Positions 1 through 7,800 of a DNA stretch of 64,000 nucleotides are shown here, piece by piece. Every line of letters starts with the position of its first letter. Position 1 is the stretch's first letter. Source of the DNA: JAGVGT01 sp963807225 (lineage in GTDB: Bacteria; Desulfobacterota; Desulfobulbia; Desulfobulbales; JAGXFP01); contig CAWEAD010000005.1 in NCBI GenBank assembly GCA_963807225.1, forward strand, positions 992,001 through 1,056,000, read 5' to 3'. The translations under genes were made by a program, and so were the position numbers. The notes under the pieces are model-generated. The model saw nothing but the letters and a program-made list of their open reading frames with translations, ran no database searches and had not been told where the DNA came from.

Positions 1-497
1 TCGAGGGAGAGACGGCCGGCGATCTGCCCGGAATCATTAATGGCCATTGCGAAGCTGGTCTCGCCGGTGTTCAAAAAGTGACTGGTGCCGTCGGAGTCGT
101 ACAAGAAGGCATCCGTTTGGCCGGCGGTTTCACGCCAACCTACCACCTGACCCTGATTATTGATGGCGCTGGCTTGTCCTTCCGGCATAATGGTGCGCAT
201 GGTGCCCTGCTTCCAGCTAAAGGCATTGGTTTTGCCGTTCTGGTTGAGATAGTTGCCGGCCACCTGGCCTTGATCGTTTACCGCGACCGCGTAGCTGTCG
301 CCGTCCAAAGTGCCGAGCAGAACGATGTTGTAAGGAAAGCTGGGCGGTACGGTGGTGAGGGTGACGTCTTTTGCCTGGGTGGAGTAGGCGGTGGACTCGG
401 TGCCGGCGGTGCTGTCAACGGTTCCACCGCCACCGCCGCATGCTGCCAGCAAAATCGGTAATGTCATTATCGAAGTGAGCTTCGCGAGAGTATTCAT
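1..497 (-). CDS. HAF-repeat lipoprotein (partial, runs off window start)
   Basis: The N-terminal 165 residues of a secreted lipoprotein are visible, read leftwards from an ATG at 497. The first 20 residues form a lipoprotein signal ending in the lipobox LAAC, with Cys20 as the predicted lipidation site, followed by a Gly-rich linker. From about residue 55 there are tandem units of the type AVAVNDQGQVAGNY, AINNQGQVVGW and AMAINDSGQIAGR. These are typical of HAF-family extracellular repeats, which probably form a propeller-like fold. The start is fixed by a GAGGAGGT ribosome site 6-7 bases upstream. A sigma-54-type promoter lies about 63 bases upstream, and an NtrC-type activator gene is next to it. 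Function is unknown; a surface or envelope role is inferred. The C-terminus is outside the window. Confidence 0.85.
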   Translation of the reverse strand, partial: MNTLAKLTSIMTLPILLAACGGGGGTVDSTAGTESTAYSTQAKDVTLTTVPPSFPYNIVLLGTLDGDSYAVAVNDQGQVAGNYLNQNGKTNAFSWKQGTMRTIMPEGQASAINNQGQVVGWRETAGQTDAFLYDSDGTSHFLNTGETSFAMAINDSGQIAGRLSL

Positions 498-559
498 GGG
501 GTACCTCCTCTGTTAATGAGGACTGGATCATTCTTTCAGTCGCTCATACCTAAGGAGTC

Positions 560-575
560 TGCCAGTATCGTGCCA
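560..575 (-). promoter_or_regulatory. Sigma-54 (-24/-12) promoter for the HAF lipoprotein
   Basis: On the minus strand the sequence reads TGGCACGATACTGGCA. Against the RpoN consensus TGGCACG-N4-TTGCW it has the exact -24 half and one mismatch in the -12 half, with the correct 10-base spacing between GG and GC. Transcription would start near 548, giving a leader of about 50 bases before the ATG at 497. The sigma-54 activator gene at 805-2226 lies just upstream. The rest of 576-804 holds no gene; only a TGTAATC direct repeat (580-596) was noticed. Confidence 0.6.
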
Positions 576-804
576 TCGCTGTAATCTGTTGTAATCATTG
601 ATAAAAATATAGATCAACTAATCCTGCCCCGATCCTGCGGCAAAGTTTGAACACTCTTTCTTGATTTAGGGGAGTGGCGGAGGCTGGCCCTGGCCGGGCG
701 CGGGCTGGAGAAAAGAACGCAACAACACACGGCTAAGAGTGTGTCAAGGTTGTTGCCTTCACTGGTGTTGTATTATTGACAGCGAGAGAGGCGAGACTGC
801 CGGG

Positions 805-2226
805 TCAGGGTATCTGTAAGCCTTTTTTCTTGATTTTTTGCAGGAGGGTGGTGCGGTTCAGGTTGAGCAGGCGGGCCGCCTCTTTTTTATTACCGTCGCT
901 CAAACTGAGGGCTTGCAGAATCAGGCGGGTCTCGAGGTCTTGGATCAGCCCGTCAAAATCGACTCCCGCGGCTCCAAACTCGATCACAGGTGGCCAGGGG
1001 TTGTCGGCGGTGGTTGCCTGGAGGTGTCTCGAGGTGGAATCGGCAACATACTTGGGGGGCAAATCGCGCAGGTTGACGGTGGTGCCACCGCTTAAGACCA
1101 CCAGGCGTTGGACCAGGTTCTCCAGTTCACGGACATTGCCCGGCCACGGATACTCGACCAGAGTGGCTTTGGCTTCAGGGCTGAAGTCGAGTGGGCGGTT
1201 GGCGCGGGTGCGGTTGAAAATTTGGACGAACTTGTCCAGCAACAGGCCAATATCACCCTGCCGTTGGCGCAGAGGGGGGATGGTCAGTGGAATCACACTC
1301 AAGCGGTAATAAAGGTCTTCCCGGAACTGGCCGGCGGCCACCATGGTCTCGAGATCGCGATGGGTGGCGGAAATGATTCGCACATCCACCGCCACCGGTT
1401 CCAGCCCTCCGACCGGCACGAAGGATTTGTCCTGTAGCACCCGTAAGAGCTTGGCCTGCAGATTATGATGCATGTCGCCGATCTCGTCGAGGAACAAGGT
1501 GCCCCCGTCGGCAAACTGTATCAGGCCGATCTTGGATTGAGCGGCGCCGGTGAAGGCCCCTTTGCGGTAGCCGAACAGTTCGCTTTCCAGCAGTTCGTCG
1601 GGAATGGCGGCGCAATTGAGCGGGACAAAATTCTTCAGTTGGCGGTGACTGTGGGCGTGGATGGCCCGGGCCACCAATTCCTTGCCGGTGCCGCTTTCGC
1701 CCTGGATCAATACGGTACTGGTACCATCCGAGGCAAGTTTGCCGATCAGGTCGAAGAGGGCCAGCATCTCCGGCGAATTGCCGATAATGCCGTAAAAGCC
1801 GTCGGACTTGCGGATTTTCCGGCCCTGTTTTTCCCGGTGGACCAGGAGGTCGTAGAAATGGAGAGCGCGGGCGCTGACGATCACCGCTTCGGTGGGATCG
1901 TAGGGATGGTTGAGATAGGAAAAAGCACCCCGGTCCAGGGCCTCGATCAAGGCCTGTCGGTCGCCCAGGGGGACCACCGGCACCAGCACCACCTGGGGAT
2001 GATATTGCCGGACATGGTCGATCAGGTTCCGGTCTTCGTCCCGGTCGAGATCGAGGCCGACTATGAAGACGCCGACCGGAGTGGCGGCCAGTACCTCCAG
2101 GGCGTCGGCCGGGGTGCTCACCGGATGGACCAGGCAGTCGAGCTTCTTGCGGAGCTTGCCAGCCAGCAATTCACGTTGCTCGGGATCTTTTTCGGCCAGC
2201 AGTACGCTTCGCAGCAGTTCGGTCAT
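805..2226 (-). CDS. NtrC-family sigma-54-dependent response regulator
   Basis: This 473-residue activator has three parts. A receiver-like domain spans about residues 1-125, a sigma-54 AAA+ domain about 145-370, and a Fis-type helix-turn-helix occupies the C-terminus (about 432-470; NKKEAARLLNLNRTTL). The Walker A motif GESGTGKE and the sigma-54 contact loop GAFTGA are intact, so it should open RpoN promoters. The receiver looks degenerate: the usual Lys-Pro of the phosphorylation site is replaced (YLNHPYD), although acidic residues (GLDLD) remain. Phosphorylation control is therefore uncertain. It lies directly downstream of the DUF11 surface-protein run and upstream of a lipoprotein with a sigma-54 promoter. 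No kinase gene is adjacent, and its targets are inferred only. Confidence 0.9.
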   Translation of the reverse strand: MTELLRSVLLAEKDPEQRELLAGKLRKKLDCLVHPVSTPADALEVLAATPVGVFIVGLDLDRDEDRNLIDHVRQYHPQVVLVPVVPLGDRQALIEALDRGAFSYLNHPYDPTEAVIVSARALHFYDLLVHREKQGRKIRKSDGFYGIIGNSPEMLALFDLIGKLASDGTSTVLIQGESGTGKELVARAIHAHSHRQLKNFVPLNCAAIPDELLESELFGYRKGAFTGAAQSKIGLIQFADGGTLFLDEIGDMHHNLQAKLLRVLQDKSFVPVGGLEPVAVDVRIISATHRDLETMVAAGQFREDLYYRLSVIPLTIPPLRQRQGDIGLLLDKFVQIFNRTRANRPLDFSPEAKATLVEYPWPGNVRELENLVQRLVVLSGGTTVNLRDLPPKYVADSTSRHLQATTADNPWPPVIEFGAAGVDFDGLIQDLETRLILQALSLSDGNKKEAARLLNLNRTTLLQKIKKKGLQIP

Positions 2227-2646
2227 GGAGGCGATATCCTGAGAGGATTCGAATAAGGGGGTTTACATTTTGCCCGAGGTTTGCCTACAGAACCCCACCA
2301 TTGCTGTGGCATGAAAGTTCAAGGGTTATGCAAGGGGCGCCTTGAAATCATTATTGCACGGTGGACGAGCCTGGTCAATCGCTGAAGGAATTAAGCGCTC
2401 TAGTTCGAGCCTCTTGCAAAACCGACCACGGCATTCTTCTGGTGTAGCGCAGTTAAATAATTGAACTTCGTGGCAACATTTGGATGCGCCCAAAACAAAA
2501 CCAGGGAGAATGCCATGAAGCTTTGAGAGAAAATATCATGGTTGATGTGCAGTGTCCAAAAAAGTCAGTTCGTCCATCTCAAAGACTACGCCCAGCGGTG
2601 CTTTGCCGGATTTCTCGCCGCCTCGATCATCCGGCGGAGAGATGTT
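2227..2646. other. Intergenic region, no gene recognised
   Basis: These 420 bases separate the end of the DUF11 run from the sigma-54 activator. The only open frame of any size (2484-2678, plus) has no ribosome site and an unprotein-like composition. An imperfect inverted repeat at about 2617-2645 could be a weak terminator for the DUF11 gene ending at 2647. Nothing else was recognised. Confidence 0.5.
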
Positions 2647-4702
2647 TTACTTCACCTTTACCTGATAGTTCAGGGTAAAGGATGACCCCGGCGCCATGCT
2701 GTCGTTCATCTGGATCTGCCAATTGGTGATATTCCCGTCGAAGCCGGCAATCGGGGCCGGGGTATAGCCGCCATATGGCGGTCCTCCGGTGGTGGAATAT
2801 TCTGGCGAGCCCAGCGTCAAACCGGTGGGGGGCGTCCCATCGACAAAACTAAAGGGGATATCGGTTCCGTAAGTATTTATGCCCAAGGCGGTGTAAGGGC
2901 TGAGGTGATCGGTAAGTACTACGCTGGTGGCGGCGCCGGACCCACTGTTGGTCACCACCACACTGTAGGTGAAGGTGCTCCCCGGGCTGGCCGTGGTTAT
3001 TGTTGTGCCCAATGGGCCGGTGGCGTACTTGACTACGGTGAGGCTGGGGGACGCCGCCACAGTGGTGGGATCGCTGGAGGTGTTATTGCTTGAATCGAGA
3101 TCAAAATATGCACCGTCAACCGTGGCGCTGTTGATCACGGAGGACGCGGCCCCGGAGCCGACCGCGACCACCAGGGTGATGCTCGAAAGCGACCCGCCGG
3201 CTGCCACCGGCCCCGGATTGGTACAGGTTACCACCTGCCCCGCCGCGCCGCAGGTCCAACCGGTACCGGTGGCGCTGACGTAGGTAAGACCGGTGGGCAG
3301 GGTGTCGCTGACGGTGACTAAGCCAACCCCATCGCCAAGCCCGATATTGCCAACCGTAAGGGTGTAGCTGCCATTTTGGCCCACGGTAAAGTCCCCGGTG
3401 TGGGTCTTCGAGATCTGTAAATTCGGGGCGGGGAGCACGGTTATCGTGATGGTGTCGCTGTCGTTGGTGGTTACCGGGTCGTTCTCGACATGGTCGGTGA
3501 TGGTGGCGGTATTGCTGATCACCGTGCTGGAGGTGACCGCGTTGGAACGCATGGAAATTACCAGGGAAACCGTACTGCTCGCCGCCAGCGAGGGGATATT
3601 CCAGGTCAGGGTCGGGGTGGCAAAAGAGGTGGTGGTACCAGTGGTGGCGTGGTCGTCGGAGAGATAGGTCGTGCCGCTCGGCAAGGAATCGGTGACCTCA
3701 ATGTTAGTGGCGTTACTAGGGCCATCGTTGGTCACCTGCAAGGTATAGCTAAAGGTATCGCCACCGGATAGCGTGGCAGGGTTGACCATTTTATTTATGG
3801 CCAAGTCGGTGAAAGCGATACTGCCTCCACCACTGCCCCCGCCGGGTCCGTTCATGTTATCTACTATCTGGGAGGGAAGATTGGTGCTGTTGGAAGAGGA
3901 GATGTGAAAGCCCAACGGCACCGGACCGCTGGCGCCAGGTTTAATCGTATTCCAGGGAATAGAGGTCTCCATTACCAGACCAGCCAGGGAGCCGCCATCC
4001 GCATCATTGCCACTGGCGCTGGTGGCACCACCCGCGTAAGTGCTGCCAATACCGGTACCGCCGGTGATACTGCCGGGCATCCGGTAACCATCGGCCGTAC
4101 CGGCCACGGGACACCAGCCATCCGCCACGGAATTCGCTCCGGTTGCCGGACAGACCAACGGGTCGCCACCACTCCGGGCGGCAGAGTACGTATATAACAT
4201 CCGGTTGGTATTGCCGTTGGAACCGGACCAGCTGACTTCCAGCGCCGGTTCGCCCGATTCCATCAGCCCGTCATTGTCGGTATCGAGATAAAACCACCAA
4301 TTGGTTGAGTTAGAGGAGCTGGCAAAACGCCTGACAAACATGTAGAGGTTGGTGTTGTCCCAGGTATAGGAGAATTTTTTCAGGTCTCGCCCGGTATCAC
4401 CACTGGCGTAGGGACAATCCAGATCGGGCGTAGGAGCCGGCAGTGCAGCCGTCGGTAAACTGCACATCCGTGCTGTACTGCCCGGAATTATTGGTGATAT
4501 CGGTGCTGGTGCCCCAATCAGTTGCCGCCGTCGCTACGTTTGAATTAGCGGCGGTGGTCCAATCGCTGAAGTATGCCGTACTGTTTTTGTTACTTTCGAT
4601 GTAAATGGTGCGCCCGATCGGTGCCGCCTGGGCAATCCGGCAAAAAAGGAGCAGCAATAGCAGCGGCAAGGCCGTGCGGTATCGACTAAAGTGAAGTTTC
4701 AT
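2647..4702 (-). CDS. Secreted DUF11-repeat protein, interrupted by one frameshift
   Basis: Two overlapping frames make one protein of about 684 residues. The upstream part starts at 4702 (MKLHFSRYRT, then a Leu-rich signal peptide ending RIAQA) and runs to a stop at 4397. The rest continues in the next frame (DLDCPYASGDTGRD) to 2647. The total of 2056 bases leaves a remainder of one. Dropping one G:C pair near 4437 restores a continuous reading TDGCTAAPTPDLDC. About 250 residues of a non-repeated domain (Ser/Gly-rich, with DTDNDGLMESG) are followed by three DUF11 Ig-like repeats with the usual motifs (TNDGPSNATN, VGNIGLGDGV, VTNSGSGAAT). A secreted surface protein is inferred. It is last in the DUF11 run. 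The frameshift is probably a sequencing error but could be a real inactivation. Confidence 0.75.
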
Positions 4703-4893
4703 CTGTTTCTCGATTGCATGCCTGGGATGGGGCTTTTGACCAGATAAACTCCTTTTAACCGCAGTAGGGTAGGTTGGCAATAACTGGGCCTGGTCTCGGA
4801 TTATCGACCCGGGCCCCATGCCGTTTTTAACCGGATAGCCGGCAGGCCCCGCTCCAGCCAGCACCTCCGGCCCGCCAAGCCCTCCTTCGGCTC
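4703..4893 (-). other. Leader of the last DUF11 gene; possible degenerate copy of the 13.4-13.8 kb leader element
   Basis: Between the giant barrel gene and this DUF11 gene the minus strand contains GGCGGGCCGGAG, a 12-mer also present just before the leader copy at 13429-13506. It is followed by the same order of short words (ATCCG, ACGGC, CCCGGGTC, GAGACC). The similarity is weak outside the 12-mer, so homology is tentative. Confidence 0.3.
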
Positions 4894-7800
4894 TCATTTG
4901 TTCCACCAGGCCAGAAGCTGCCTGGCACTTGACTGATCGAACTTGGCCCGGCATTTCAGGTAAAGCCCCTGGGCGGTAAAGTCGTTGGCCGAGAAATCCC
5001 GGTCCTTGAAGCCGGCGAAATTGTAACCGACGCTGATCCAGGTGTTTTGCATGACATTGTACCCGATCGAGGCGCCGGCCGTGTAGTCATAGGTGTCGGT
5101 GCTCCAGGAATGCAGCAGGCCGGTCCGCAGTCCGATATCCCAGACCTTGGTCAGATCGTAGCGCCCCTCGATTCCGGTCAGATCGGTATAGCCGCTGTAA
5201 TCGTCGTCGTCAAAGTGGTCCTGGACATACTTGGCACCGTACTGGAGTGAGATTTGGCTGCGGTGATCCGGCTTGTAGTTGGCGTTGAGATTGTTGACCA
5301 GGCGCCAGGTGCTGTAATCGAGGATCTGGTCGGCATTTTTGGCGAAGATGTAATCGAGGCGGTCGAAGACGATCCAGCCGGGAAGGAGCGGGCGATGCGC
5401 CAGGCCCAGACTCAGGACACCGTCGGTTTTGGCGGCGCCGGCGGTGGCATCGGTACGATAGAGCTGGGCTCGGGCCGCCAGTCCCAGGCCCGGCCGGACC
5501 TCGCCGACAATGCCGCTGAACAGACCCCATTTATCCTCGCTGTCGGCGGTGCGGTATTCCAGCCGGTTGGCCCAGGCCCACTTTTCTTCTTTGTAGTTGG
5601 CCCCCAGCGTGACGGCGGTGAAATCTTCGGTGAAGCCCGAGGCCGCCGGGACGTTGGTGTTGAAGGTGTAGTTGCCCGGTTTTTTTATGGTCTGGCTGCG
5701 GTCGAGGCTGCCGTCCAGGCTCAGGCGCTGGTCGATCTGCCAGGTTTGTTTCAAGCCTAGATTGGCGAAGATCCGGTCGCCGTTTTCATTGATATTCTGG
5801 CCCAGCGAGGAGCCGATCTCGCCGCCTTTCCAAGGTGTGCTCTTCAGCCCGACCAGGGTGCCCCGGCTATCTTCTTGATCGCCCCAGGTGAATTCCTGGT
5901 TGGCAAAGATGGATACCGCCCGGGTCAACTGGTAATCGGCGCCGATGATCAGCCGGCTGGGGAAATCGGCATTCTCGTTATTGCCCAGAGACTGGTCGTA
6001 GGTGGAGCGCAAAGTCAGGCGGTCGCCCAGAGGTTTCCAGCTGCCGCCCAGGGTAGCTTGGGTCGATTGTTTGGTTTGCCCGTCACCGAGTTTGTCGCTG
6101 GCCTGACGAAGACCGAAAAGGAGGGTGTACATTTTTTCGGTGTAATTGATCGCAGCCTCGTCCACATCACGGATACCGTCGGTTTCCAGGTTGTACTGGC
6201 GGTAAGCTTGTCCGGTAAGATTCCATAGGTCGTCGAGTTTCCAGTTGCCGGTCAGACCGATTTTGCGGGTTGAGCTTTCGCTGCCCTGCTGCTGGCCCAG
6301 GCCGAAACCCGACTGCTGTTCCCGGATATAAAGATTGCCGTTCAGGCGGTTGGCCCGGTGCGTGATTTCAGCCAACCAGGCGCTGCCGCTTTGGTCCGCC
6401 ACAGCGGCAGCGGTTTTGCTGGTCGCCGCCTCGGCGTGCGCCTCGGTACTGTCGGTAATTTTCCAGGTGGCGTCCACTCCCTGGAGATCGCCGCTGCCGC
6501 CGGTCTGTCCTTCGTGGATGGCGGTGGCGCCCGCTTCCAGACGACCGTCGAGAGTTTTGGCCGCCGCCCGGCCGCCGTAAGTGTAGGAGAGATCCTGACC
6601 ACCATCGTTTGACTCGTAATCGACCACGATATAGACCGGGTTGAAATTCTCGTCCTTGCTCATTACCGGCTGTTTGAATAACAGAGCCCCGGTGTCGTAG
6701 TCGATATCGTAATCGATGTAACGGCTGAGCGCCTGGGTGGAGAGCACGACTTCGCTGCGGAAGCGGTCGCGAACTTCGATGGTGATCTTGTCGGAATTGA
6801 CCACGATATCACGGCGGGAAAGATGATAGAGACCCGAAGTGCCGTCGCCGCGGAGTTCATCCTTGACGAAGGCCTGGTTGGTGTCGGAGGCGAAGGCCTT
6901 GACGGTGAAATGGTCGGTCTGCATTTCCATCTTGAGGCCGTTCAGGCTGCGACTGTAACGGGATAGTTCGGTAACCGTCAAGTCGGTATTGAAATCGCCG
7001 AACAGGGCGTAGAACTGGTCGCGTTCGATTTTCAGGTAGAGCTTGCGGGCGCTGGCGGCCTCATAGGCCTGGTTGGTGGCGTCGCCGTACAGGGTGTAGT
7101 AGGTGCCGGGGTTGATCTGCTGGAACAGGCTCCGGTCCCGCAGGTTCGGCTTGTCCGAGTCGTAGGCCATGGTCAGCAGCCATTTGCCCTGGACCCTCCC
7201 CTTGGCGAAAAAGGCGACCCGGCCGTTTTCGTACAGGTCCTGGTCAAGGCCCGCATCCGTGGCCTCCATATTGCCGGAAACGGTATTGTAGCCGACCGTC
7301 CCATCGGCCAAACCGACCAGGATCCAATCGCGCAGGACCGGCTTGACGTAGGTTGCTACCTTCAACGTCTTACCGTTGTAAGAGAGGGTGGCCCGGTAAG
7401 AGCCGCTGGCCTGGGTGGGCTCGAACCAGGCGAAGCCATCGGCGTCGACCTGAACCTGATTGGCCGTGGCATTGGTCTTCTGGTTGGCTGCCGTACCCAC
7501 TTCCAGGTCAGTCGGGTTGTCGCCCTCGGGCAGTTCGGTTTGGTCCTGCAAGGGGTGCAGGTTGCCGTCCAGGATATCAAGACTGGTCGGAGCCTTGATG
7601 ATCTCGCCGTGGACGTCGAGGAGCTGGAGCCGGACCCGGATCGGGGTCTTGCCGTCGGCGACGTTGGGGTTTTCCTCGACCGGCAGCACCCGGATCAGGG
7701 CGATCTCGCCGGTGCGGACCACGGTGATCTTCTGGTCGAAACGGGCATTACCGAAAGGACCGAGGCCCTTCAATTGCAGGAGGTGCTCACCCTGGTCGCC

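Noticed and set aside
78..461. Plus-strand open frame of 127 codons
   Set aside because: It is antisense to the HAF-repeat lipoprotein, which has a lipobox, repeats and a strong ribosome site.
1465..2256. Plus-strand open frame of 263 codons
   Set aside because: Shadow of the sigma-54 activator gene on the other strand; no ribosome site and no family resemblance.
2484..2678. Short plus-strand open frame
   Set aside because: No ribosome site, odd composition, and it runs into the convergent DUF11 gene.
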